Source of the DNA: H111-94 sp034436045
Lineage (GTDB): Bacteria > Chloroflexota > Ktedonobacteria > Ktedonobacterales > Ktedonobacteraceae
Reading direction: 5' to 3'
Assembly: GCA_034436045.1 (NCBI GenBank)
Contig: DAOTVZ010000128.1
Span: forward strand, 1-17,673
Length of the DNA stretch: 17,673 bases
Shown here: positions 7,361 to 13,701 of the stretch, piece by piece
Position numbering within the stretch: the stretch's first letter is position 1
Layout: each line of letters starts with the position of its first letter
Position numbers and translations under genes: made by a program
The notes under the pieces: model-generated
What the model was told of the DNA's origin: nothing
Databases searched by the model: none
Seen by the model: the letters and a program-made list of their open reading frames with translations, nothing else

Positions 7361-7509
7361 CCGTAGGAACGTGATTGATCACGCCCTGATTGACCACATT
7401 CCACCTGTAACCTCCGTCATGAATGTGAGTTAGCATGACGATGGACGGCGCTGCCCCACGTCTGCGACACATGCCACTGGTTCGGACGCGATCAATCACG
7501 TTCCTACGG
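7361..7509. repeat. 149-bp element with 20-bp perfect terminal inverted repeats inside the dehydrogenase operon
   Basis: CCGTAGGAACGTGATTGATC at 7361-7380 is repeated perfectly in inverse orientation at 7490-7509, with a 109-bp interior. The interior holds a smaller inverted pair CGTCATG (7415-7421) and CATGACG (7434-7440). The ends differ from the 5618-5959 element mainly by GG to AA (GTAGGAACGTGATT versus GTAGGGGCGTGATT). The interior shares CACGCCCTG and CGTCATGAATG with that element, so it appears to be a diverged relative. It lies in the 197-bp gap between the E1beta stop and the E2 start. No clear target-site duplication is visible. Confidence 0.85.
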
Positions 7510-7528
7510 GAATAATAATTCAATACGC

Positions 7529-8518
7529 TTAGTAAGCCGCGAGCCGACGGGCTGCAGCGAGAATTTTTTCGGTATTAGGTAGGTATGCAGCCTCCAGGGC
7601 GGGCGCGTAGGGGAACGGCGCATCAGGAGCCGCGACGCGCGTAATCGGCCCATCCAGGTACTCAAACAGGTCTTCGGCCAGAATCGCAGCCAGTTCTGCG
7701 CCAATGCCGCCGGTCAATGTATCCTCGTGAACGATCAGCACCTTATTGGTATGTTTGACAGACTCGGTGATGACTTCGCGATCCAGCGGCGTGAGGCTGC
7801 GCAGGTCTACAATCTCAGCCTCCAGGTCATCCTCTTCCTCTAAGATTTGCGCGGCCTTGAGGCATTGATAGACCATCGCGCCGTAGGTGAGCATGGTCAT
7901 ATCCTCGCCCTGGCGGCGCACGATAGCCTTGCCCAGAGGCACAACGAAATCTTCCTCCGGTAGCTCCTCGCGCAGTTCCGGCATACGGTAGAGCAGTTTG
8001 TGTTCCAGATAGAGAACAGGATTATTATCGCGGATGGCCGCTTTAAGCATACCTTTGGCGTCGTAAGCGGTGGAAGGTGCGACGACTTTGATGCCAGGGG
8101 TATGGAAGAACCAGGCTTCGGGGCTGCTGGAATGGAACGGGCCACCCTTCGTGCCACCGCCCGCCGGGCCACGAATCACGATAGGAACGGGCATGCCGAC
8201 ACGCCAGTACATCTTGCTGGCCATGTTGATAATCTGGTCAAAACCGCAGGTGATGAAGTCGATGTATTGCATCTCGGCTATCGGGCGCATGCCCATGAGG
8301 GCCGCACCAACGGCTGAGCCGATGATAGCGGCCTCGGCCATCGGCGTATCGATCACGCGCTCCGGGCCAAACTCCTCCAGAAAGCCTGCGCTGATCTTGA
8401 AAGCGCCGCCGTAGGTGCCGACATCTTCACCGAGCAGGAAGACGGATTCGTCGCGGCGCATCTCCTCGCGGATAGCCTGGCTGATCGCCTCCAGGTAAGT
8501 AACTTTTTTCTCGCTCAT
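7529..8518 (-). CDS. 2-oxoacid dehydrogenase E1 beta subunit (branched-chain type)
   Basis: 329 residues, normal length for a separate E1 beta subunit. With E1 alpha it forms the thiamin-diphosphate-dependent decarboxylase that passes the acyl group to E2 lipoamide. Landmarks: LLGEDVGTYGG (E31), the cofactor-activating Glu in DTPMAEAAIIG (E62), PFHSSSPEAWFFHTPG with H129, VVAPSTAYDAKGMLKAAIRD, and the C-terminal transketolase domain motif VHEDTLTGGIGAE. The HSSSPEAWFFHTPG block and the alpha2-beta2 organisation resemble branched-chain 2-oxoacid dehydrogenases, with pyruvate or acetoin dehydrogenase as alternatives. Its ATG overlaps the E1 alpha stop codon (ATGA at 8518-8515), implying translational coupling and equal stoichiometry. 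A repeat element separates it from the E2 gene downstream. Confidence 0.94.
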   Translation of the reverse strand: MSEKKVTYLEAISQAIREEMRRDESVFLLGEDVGTYGGAFKISAGFLEEFGPERVIDTPMAEAAIIGSAVGAALMGMRPIAEMQYIDFITCGFDQIINMASKMYWRVGMPVPIVIRGPAGGGTKGGPFHSSSPEAWFFHTPGIKVVAPSTAYDAKGMLKAAIRDNNPVLYLEHKLLYRMPELREELPEEDFVVPLGKAIVRRQGEDMTMLTYGAMVYQCLKAAQILEEEDDLEAEIVDLRSLTPLDREVITESVKHTNKVLIVHEDTLTGGIGAELAAILAEDLFEYLDGPITRVAAPDAPFPYAPALEAAYLPNTEKILAAARRLAAY

Positions 8519-9588
8519 CGTTTCCCCACGACCTCCTTTACCGGTTGCACAGTGCTGAACGGCCTGCCTGTTCGGGTGTCCAGTGCGTTCACATAACGTG
8601 GGTTCTGTGCCTGGCCCTCACCGATAATGGCGATGGGGCCATCGGGCGCGAAGATATAATCTGCCACAGTGGCCGGGTCGGGTGGGGGACTCTGCTCCGC
8701 GTAGCTCACCGCATCGTCAACGGTGGCTTTGATCTCGGCCTCGATCTCGGCTTTTGTGGCCTCTGACAAAAGATGGTGCTGTATAAGATACTGCTCAAAG
8801 CGACGAATAGGGTCTTTCGCCAGCCATTCTGCGCGCAGTTCCGGCGGCACGTAATCCGCCTTGTCGGCCTCGGAATGGCCACGCACACGAAAGGTTCTGC
8901 ACTCGATGAGCGCAGGCCCGTTGCCGTCGCGTGCATGGGCCAGCGCACGCTCGACAGCAGCGGTGACGGCCAGCACATCGTTGCCGTCCACGCTTTCGCC
9001 GGGAATGCCATAGGCTAGAGCACGCTCAGAAAGGCTATGAACAGCGAACTCCTTTTCGTTGGGTGTTGAATAGGCGTAGCCATTATTTTCGATCAGTACG
9101 ACCAGGGGAAGTTTCTGCACGGCGGCGAAGTTTACGGCCTCGTGGAATGTGCCGGTGCTGGTTGCGCCATCACCGCACGAGGCCAGTACCACATGCGGGT
9201 GTTTACGTATCTTCATCGTCAGCGCGACGCCGCAGGCTACTGCCAGCGAGTCGCCCAGCATACTAATCATAGGCACGATGCCGTGATGCATGTCGCCAAT
9301 ATGCAGTTGTCCATCGCGCCCCAGTGTTGGTGAGTTGCCGCGCGCTAACCACTGACACATCACGGCTCGCGGTGATGTGCCGCGCACAAGGTGCATTCCC
9401 AGATCACGATGCTGCGGAACGATGCAGTCGCCGTCGCGGAGCATCATCGCTGCCCCGACAGTTGTGGCCTCATGTCCCTGCGCAGTATAGACGCCGCCCA
9501 CAATGCGCCCCTGCAAAAAGAGCGTGCGCGTGCGATCCTCCATAGCGCGGGTAAGGCGCATATAGTAGTAGATCTTGAGATAGTCCAT
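8515..9588 (-). CDS. 2-oxoacid dehydrogenase E1 alpha subunit
   Basis: 357 residues. It carries the thiamin diphosphate/Mg-binding motif starting at GDG (139-141, SCGDGATSTGTFHEAVNFAA) and ending at NN (168-169, IENNGYAYST). Other family landmarks are the substrate/TPP region IVPQHRDLGMHL (56-67) and RVRGHSEADKADYV, which belongs to the phosphorylation-loop area of animal E1 alpha. It catalyses decarboxylation of a 2-oxoacid together with E1 beta. First gene of the E1alpha-E1beta-E2 operon, with a predicted extended -10 promoter upstream. The ATG at 9588 has only a distant GAGG and the N-terminus is slightly short for the family; no better start lies upstream. No dihydrolipoamide dehydrogenase (E3) gene is in the cluster, so E3 is presumably shared from elsewhere. 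Confidence 0.94.
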   Translation of the reverse strand: MDYLKIYYYMRLTRAMEDRTRTLFLQGRIVGGVYTAQGHEATTVGAAMMLRDGDCIVPQHRDLGMHLVRGTSPRAVMCQWLARGNSPTLGRDGQLHIGDMHHGIVPMISMLGDSLAVACGVALTMKIRKHPHVVLASCGDGATSTGTFHEAVNFAAVQKLPLVVLIENNGYAYSTPNEKEFAVHSLSERALAYGIPGESVDGNDVLAVTAAVERALAHARDGNGPALIECRTFRVRGHSEADKADYVPPELRAEWLAKDPIRRFEQYLIQHHLLSEATKAEIEAEIKATVDDAVSYAEQSPPPDPATVADYIFAPDGPIAIIGEGQAQNPRYVNALDTRTGRPFSTVQPVKEVVGKR

Positions 9589-9631
9589 TTACGCTCGATC
9601 CTCAATTCTGATAGGCTTAATTGCCCACAAC

Positions 9632-9661
9632 ATTGTAGCACACAGCCCTTGTAATTGGCAG
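9632..9661 (-). promoter_or_regulatory. predicted promoter of the E1alpha-E1beta-E2 operon
   Basis: Read on the minus strand, an extended -10 TGCTACAAT (hexamer TACAAT at 9632-9637) lies 18 nt from a -35-like CTGCCA (9656-9661). It would give a leader of about 37 nt. The -35 region falls inside the left arm of the inverted-repeat element at 9653-9757. Confidence 0.4.
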
Positions 9662-9757
9662 GGCGAAATGGCATGAGGCATCGCCTCTACAATGACACGA
9701 TGCGGCTCACGCTCGTTATCATTATAGAGGCAATGCCTCGCGCTCGCCCTGTCAATT
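9653..9757. repeat. 105-bp imperfect inverted-repeat element between the MBL-fold gene and the dehydrogenase operon
   Basis: The core arms GAGGCATCGCCTCTACAATGA, written as GAGGCATCGCCTC (9675-9687) plus TACAATGA (9688-9695), pair with 9719-9739 at 19 of 21 positions. The outer ends AATTGGCAGGGCGA (9653-9666) and the sequence ending at 9757 continue the symmetry with one mismatch in 14, then an unequal spacer. Each core arm is itself palindromic (GAGGC..GCCTC). The right end supplies the TAA stop (TTA at 9756-9758) of the metallo-beta-lactamase gene, and the left end overlaps the predicted promoter of E1 alpha. Confidence 0.7.
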
Positions 9758-10565
9758 ATGAGCGCAGTTGCCAGCGTTCTTCTATGCGGTACACGCGCCC
9801 TTCGCGTTCCAGTTTCAGCAGGTGGGCCTCGACCGAGTGGGCGGCGATAGGATGCAGGCGCGGGTCTACATCGACATAGATTTGCGCCACCATGTCACTA
9901 ATCATTACCGGCGCGTCCTGGCTCTGCAAAACGGCCAGAATCTGCTGTTCACGCAACATGCGATGCTCGATATATTCCGTTATTTTGCCTTGCGGATCAG
10001 CAATCGTCGGCCCATGCGCTGGAACGATCTCGACGAGACGCTCGTTTTGGATGCGTCTGAGCGAATTGAGATAATCGAGCAGGTCCCCCTCCGGCGGCGC
10101 GATGACATTGGTGCTGATGCCGGAGATAAGATCGCCTGCAAAGAGCGTGCCGCGCTTTTCCAGCAGGTAGCTCAGGTGATCGAAGCGATGACCCGGCGTG
10201 TAGATTGCGCGCAACGTATCATCTCCTGCCGGAAAAATCATGCCGTCCGGCACCTCTTCATCCGCTATCGGCACACCTTCGCGGCTAAAGGCGTAAATAA
10301 ACACACCGAGCCGATGTCGTAGCACTTCAGCACCGCCAATGTGATCGGGATGGCCATGCGTGATGAGGATACGCCGGATATCTCCACGCTTAGCGCCTTC
10401 CGTAATAATCGCTTCCAGGTGGGCAGGATTATCGTCGGCGGGATCAATGACGGTAGCACCCTCCTCGCCGCCACCGAGGACGATAGTGTTGGTGCCGGGG
10501 CCGGTCATGATCGATGGATTCGGCGCAAGAATAATGGTATATGGTGCATTTGATGCGCGTGTCAC
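9756..10565 (-). CDS. MBL-fold metallo-hydrolase, LACTB2-like
   Basis: 269 residues. The N-terminal metallo-beta-lactamase domain binds metals through THGHPDH (H70, H72, D74, H75), H126 in TPGHRFDH, D145 in FAGDLI and H184 in VPAHG. The C-terminal part (about 200-265; HRMLREQQIL, then EAHLLKLEREGRVYR) is the winged-helix-like extension found in LACTB2-type proteins. Human LACTB2 is a single-strand RNA endonuclease, while many bacterial members are annotated only as hydrolases or glyoxalase II-like; the substrate here is unknown. The GTG start is preceded by GGGAGGGAG about 5 nt away. It follows the Nudix gene by 56 nt and is likely co-transcribed. Its stop codon lies at the edge of an inverted-repeat element. 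Confidence 0.88.
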   Translation of the reverse strand: MTRASNAPYTIILAPNPSIMTGPGTNTIVLGGGEEGATVIDPADDNPAHLEAIITEGAKRGDIRRILITHGHPDHIGGAEVLRHRLGVFIYAFSREGVPIADEEVPDGMIFPAGDDTLRAIYTPGHRFDHLSYLLEKRGTLFAGDLISGISTNVIAPPEGDLLDYLNSLRRIQNERLVEIVPAHGPTIADPQGKITEYIEHRMLREQQILAVLQSQDAPVMISDMVAQIYVDVDPRLHPIAAHSVEAHLLKLEREGRVYRIEERWQLRS

Positions 10566-10621
10566 CTTGCTCCCTCCCTATTGAGTGATGATGGGCATGG
10601 CACCCATGTATGGATACCTCC

Positions 10622-11416
10622 CTATTGAGCCTTCCAGAGTCGCTCCGGCTCTTCCGGCAGCGAGACATAGATAGAACCATCTTTGCGCGACACCAGTGGA
10701 CGGCGCGTGGGCACATAGCGCGTCTCGGCAACTTGTAGTGCCTGCTCCACGCTTTGAAATTGCGCCAGGTCGCGCAACTGATGAAAGGTAGGGAAGGCTA
10801 TAGGAAATTTTCCGGCCTCATAGCGTTGCAATGCGCTAGCAGGTTGAATCCAGATACCATCGCTGGTTTCCAGGTGATCATACATGGCCTCCTGCTCGGC
10901 AGGGGCGACGGCCAGAAAGAAATGCGTATCGTAGCGTTTGGGCATAATCTCCGGCGTAATCCAGTGCGCGCAATAGGCCAGGCGATCCGTCGCCAGCACC
11001 AGTTGCTCATTGCGTGCCATCTCAATCAGCGAGCCTTTGCGCGTATTAAATAGTTCACGATAGTGGGCGAAGCGCGCAACCATGGGCGCGCTGACCGCCA
11101 GCATGGCACCGTTGTGATAGGCCAGCAGCACATTGGCCTCCTCGAACAGTTCGCGGATCGCGGCGGCGCGTACTCCACTGCCCAGGCGCGTGCGGCCCTC
11201 AGGATCGGCAGCAGAGGATGTTACAGGGACACATATGCCCTCCGTTTGCTCGGCCTGCACATCATCGGCGCTGGCAGAGCCGCCGGGGAAGACATAGACA
11301 TCCGGCATGAACTCGCTCTGCACAACGCGGCGTACCATAAAGACCTCTATTCCCTGGCCCGCGCTATCATTGCGCAGCACCATTACCGTCGCGGCCAGAC
11401 GTGGCTGAACTGCCAT
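10622..11416 (-). CDS. Nudix hydrolase, NUDT19/NUDT7-like
   Basis: 264 residues from the chosen start. Nudix landmarks are FPGG (43-46) and, after an unusually long insertion of about 40 residues, AAIRELFEEANVLL with R88, E89, E92 and E93 as metal ligands. The Nudix-box glycine is Asn95. This split box with AA-x-RE-x-FEE is typical of the NUDT19/NUDT7 group, which hydrolyse CoA and acyl-CoA diphosphate bonds in animals; that role here is inference. The C-terminal half is longer than in minimal Nudix enzymes (WITPEIMPKRYDTHFFLA, then a helical tail). Start 11416 is preferred over ATG 11431 because GGAG lies 9 nt upstream. It leads a two-gene unit with the metallo-hydrolase and diverges from aroE. 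Confidence 0.87.
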   Translation of the reverse strand: MAVQPRLAATVMVLRNDSAGQGIEVFMVRRVVQSEFMPDVYVFPGGSASADDVQAEQTEGICVPVTSSAADPEGRTRLGSGVRAAAIRELFEEANVLLAYHNGAMLAVSAPMVARFAHYRELFNTRKGSLIEMARNEQLVLATDRLAYCAHWITPEIMPKRYDTHFFLAVAPAEQEAMYDHLETSDGIWIQPASALQRYEAGKFPIAFPTFHQLRDLAQFQSVEQALQVAETRYVPTRRPLVSRKDGSIYVSLPEEPERLWKAQ

Positions 11417-11497
11417 ACGGCATATCTCCATTCTTCACTTAGAAAAAATACATCATCACTCCACAGCGAGGCGCAACACGACGCCCCAACCTTATAT

Positions 11498-11527
11498 CTT
11501 ATAGTACCATACGCACATCACCAGCAA
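11498..11527 (-). promoter_or_regulatory. predicted promoter for the Nudix gene
   Basis: On the minus strand TTGCTG (11522-11527) and TATAAG (11498-11503) are separated by 18 nt, giving a leader of about 75 nt before the GGAG-preceded ATG. Confidence 0.35.
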
Positions 11528-11579
11528 CGAACTAGCAGGACACCCATCGCAGTTGCCATGTTCTCAGGGCCAACAAGTG

Positions 11580-11608
11580 TTGCAAGAAGCTTGCGAATAG
11601 GTTATGCT
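11580..11608 (+). promoter_or_regulatory. predicted promoter for aroE
   Basis: TTGCAA (11580-11585) and TATGCT (11603-11608) are separated by 17 nt, a sigma-70-type arrangement. The leader would be about 88 nt and contains a small AACAAT..ATTGTT inverted repeat (11652-11668). Confidence 0.42.
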
Positions 11609-11702
11609 AACGGCAACGCCTTGTATGGCTTGATACTCGCAAAAGCATAGTAACAATCGATAATTGTTTTCTACCTGCTGTAGAAATGGAAGTGGTTGCA
11701 TT

Positions 11703-12611
11703 ATGGCAGAGCAGTTTGTCCATCTCCGGTATGCTGGAAGACGCCTCCGCGTGGGCCTGATCGGCGACCCGGTGGCACATTCATACTCGCCATACTTCCA
11801 GCAAGCCGCTCTGGATGCCCTCGGCATTCCCGCTCACTATGCCCTCTGGCATACTCCAGCCGAACAACTTGTCGAACGTGTGCGCTCACTGTGCGAGGAT
11901 GATTGCCTGGGTGCTAATGTCACTATTCCACATAAGTCAGCCGTGATACCTCTGCTCGACATGGTTGATCCCCTGGCAACACGCATCGGGGCCGTCAATA
12001 CAATTGTGCATCGACAGGGCTACCTACAGGGCTACAATACCGATGCCCCTGGACTGCTGCTCGCCTTGCATGAACACGGCCTGGGCACGCTGCAAGAAGA
12101 CGGGCACGTGCTGCTCTCAGGCTATACAGGAGTATTGTTGGGAGCAGGTGGAGCAGCGCGCGGAGCAGCCTTCGCGCTGGTCGATGCCCACATCTCACAG
12201 TTGATTATCGTCAACCGTCACCTGGAACGTGCCCAGCAACTGGCGGCGGAACTACAAGAGAGCTATAGTGGCCCCATCTTCAGCCTGAGCGACCCCAACT
12301 TCCTTATTCCGCATCGCTCATCGATCATTATCAACGCTACCTCACCCGGTAGGCACACAGATGCCAGCCCCCTGCCCGCCGATGTGCTGGCCCGCTTTAA
12401 TCCCGATACCTTTGTGTACGATATGATCTACCATCCCTCGCAGACGCAATTGCTGCTTCAGGCGCGCATCCTCAACTTTCGCACCGCCAACGGCCTCTCC
12501 ATGCTACTGCACCAGGGCGCGCTCTCCTTCACACTCTGGACAGGCCAACCGGCCCCGTTCGAGGTGATGCGCACAGCCCTCTATAACCATGCGAACCATG
12601 TTGTAGAATAA
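11703..12611 (+). CDS. aroE: shikimate dehydrogenase
   Basis: 302 residues. It reduces 3-dehydroshikimate to shikimate with NADPH in aromatic amino acid synthesis. Substrate motifs: HSYSP (26-30), NVTIPHK with catalytic K78, GAVNT (96-100) and NTDAPG with catalytic D114. The cofactor domain has GAGGAARG (147-154), then IVNRHLERA (NR favouring NADP), NATSPG (211-216), the YDMIYHPSQTQLL block and the C-terminal GLSMLLHQGALSF. The ATG at 11703 is preferred to an in-frame TTG at 11664: MAEQFVHLRYAGRRLRVGLIG fits the family and there is GGAAGTGG upstream. A slightly long loop (TLQEDGHVLLSGYTG, about 129-143) precedes the Rossmann fold. It is isolated from other aro genes and is followed by the FAH-family gene after 76 nt. 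Confidence 0.95.
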   Translation: MAEQFVHLRYAGRRLRVGLIGDPVAHSYSPYFQQAALDALGIPAHYALWHTPAEQLVERVRSLCEDDCLGANVTIPHKSAVIPLLDMVDPLATRIGAVNTIVHRQGYLQGYNTDAPGLLLALHEHGLGTLQEDGHVLLSGYTGVLLGAGGAARGAAFALVDAHISQLIIVNRHLERAQQLAAELQESYSGPIFSLSDPNFLIPHRSSIIINATSPGRHTDASPLPADVLARFNPDTFVYDMIYHPSQTQLLLQARILNFRTANGLSMLLHQGALSFTLWTGQPAPFEVMRTALYNHANHVVE

Positions 12612-12617
12612 AGAAAA

Positions 12618-12642
12618 CAGGGCATTGCTCATCGATGCCCTG
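12618..12642 (+). other. hairpin between aroE and the FAH-family gene
   Basis: CAGGGCAT (12618-12625) and ATGCCCTG (12635-12642) form a perfect 8-bp stem with a 9-nt loop, 6 nt after the aroE stop. No T-run follows, so it is more likely a processing or stability element than an efficient terminator. Confidence 0.4.
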
Positions 12643-12672
12643 CGACGTAGCACACCTGATCCGCAAAACCAC

Positions 12673-12679
12673 AAAGGAG
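12673..12679 (+). promoter_or_regulatory. ribosome binding site fixing the FAH-family start
   Basis: AAAGGAG lies 8 nt upstream of ATG 12688. It rules out the in-frame TTG at 12625, which lies in the upstream hairpin. Confidence 0.8.
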
Positions 12680-12687
12680 TTCTTCTG

Positions 12688-13626
12688 ATGAGGTTTGTCA
12701 GCTTTTCCACACGCGACCTGCCCAAACCACACCTGGGCCTGGTGCAGAACGATACCGTGCTAGACGTTGATCTGGCCGGTCGCGCCATCAATGCCATCAT
12801 TCCCGATCAGATGCTTGATCTGCTGAATAATTATGAGCAGGGCCAACAAGGGTTGCAAGCTATTCTGGCGAAAGCCGCCGGACGCCCATTCAACCAGGTA
12901 AAAACCTTTGTCGCCATCGGCGCAGTTCATCCCCTAAGTGAGGTACAACTGGCCTCGCCCATTCCGCGTCCGGTGCGCAACATTATGTGCCTGGGCCTCA
13001 ATTATAGCGAACATGCCCAGGAGACGGCAGCCCTGCGCAACCGCAGCGCCTCTGAACCGGAATACCCCATATTTTTCACGAAGGCCACGACCACCATGAA
13101 CGGCCCGTATGGCGAGATCGTTATTGACCCAAAGGTTTCCAGCGAGATCGATTGGGAGGTTGAGCTGGGTGTCATTCTCGGCAAAGGCGGCAAAAATATC
13201 AGCGAAGAGGATGCCCTGAAGCATGTTTTTGGCTATACCGTCATTAACGACGTGACTGCACGCGACCTGCAAAGTCAGCACAAGCAATATTTCAAGGGCA
13301 AGAGCCTGGATGGCTACTGTCCAATGGGGCCATGGATCGTCACCGCCGACGAGATTGACGACCCGCAAAATCTACGCCTGCAACTGCGCGTCAACGGCGT
13401 AACTAAGCAGGACTCGAATACCAGCCAGATGATCTTCTCAGTGCGTCAGATCATCTCCATCCTCTCGGCAGGCATGACGCTGGAGGCGGGCGACATCATC
13501 GCCACCGGCACGCCCAGCGGGGTCGGCTTCGCGCGCAAACCACCCGAATTTCTCAAACCCGGTGACGTGGTGGAGGCTGAGGTCGAGGGCATTGGCGTCA
13601 TCAAAAACCCTGTTGTTGGTTTATGA
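12688..13626 (+). CDS. fumarylacetoacetate hydrolase family protein
   Basis: 312 residues. An N-terminal small domain (about 1-90) precedes the FAH catalytic fold. Metal and active-site features: CLGLNYSEHAQE (H109), FFTKATTTMNGP, DWEVELGVILG with E157 and E159, INDVTARDLQ with D188 as third carboxylate, KGKSLDGYCPMGPWIV, and TGTPSGVG (273-280). Family members cleave or isomerise C-C bonds of acylpyruvate-like or ring-fission products (for example HpcE-type isomerase/decarboxylase, acylpyruvase, oxaloacetate decarboxylase). Which applies cannot be told. It lies 76 nt behind aroE, possibly co-transcribed, and is convergent with a ring-cleavage dioxygenase, consistent with but not proof of aromatic breakdown. 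The last codons (VGL and TGA) fall in a long inverted repeat shared with the convergent gene. Confidence 0.92.
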   Translation: MRFVSFSTRDLPKPHLGLVQNDTVLDVDLAGRAINAIIPDQMLDLLNNYEQGQQGLQAILAKAAGRPFNQVKTFVAIGAVHPLSEVQLASPIPRPVRNIMCLGLNYSEHAQETAALRNRSASEPEYPIFFTKATTTMNGPYGEIVIDPKVSSEIDWEVELGVILGKGGKNISEEDALKHVFGYTVINDVTARDLQSQHKQYFKGKSLDGYCPMGPWIVTADEIDDPQNLRLQLRVNGVTKQDSNTSQMIFSVRQIISILSAGMTLEAGDIIATGTPSGVGFARKPPEFLKPGDVVEAEVEGIGVIKNPVVGL

Positions 13627-13701
13627 GGTAAAAAAAATTTCACGGGCTACAACGATGTTAGTGCCGTTGTAGCTCGTGAATTTTTTACTTCATAAACCAA
13701 C
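13615..13701. terminator. bidirectional intrinsic terminator within a long inverted repeat covering both gene ends
   Basis: The core stem TTCACGGGCTACAACG (13639-13654) pairs with CGTTGTAGCTCGTGAA (13665-13680) with one G-T position and a 10-nt loop. It is flanked by eight A on the left and six T on the right, so it works as a terminator on both strands. The symmetry continues outward through GTTGGTTTATGA on the left (13615-13626) and its inverse at 13690-13701. The arms (40 and 37 nt) differ by about two substitutions and a 3-nt length change. The left outer part encodes the last codons of the FAH-family gene and the right outer part those of the dioxygenase. Confidence 0.88.

Noticed and set aside
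7332..7523. 64-residue N-terminal extension of E2
   Set aside because: It is translation of the inverted-repeat element; E2 proteins begin directly with the lipoyl domain, as at 7331.
10571..10628. CTCCCTATTGAG occurring twice in the gap between the Nudix and MBL genes
   Set aside because: A short 12-bp repeat that partly covers the MBL ribosome binding site; too short and local to call an element.
11652..11668. AACAAT..ATTGTT inverted repeat in the aroE leader
   Set aside because: A 6-bp AT-rich stem that could arise by chance; no supporting second site.
12625..12687. Upstream TTG start for the FAH-family protein
   Set aside because: It lies in a hairpin and the AAAGGAG at 12673 serves ATG 12688.
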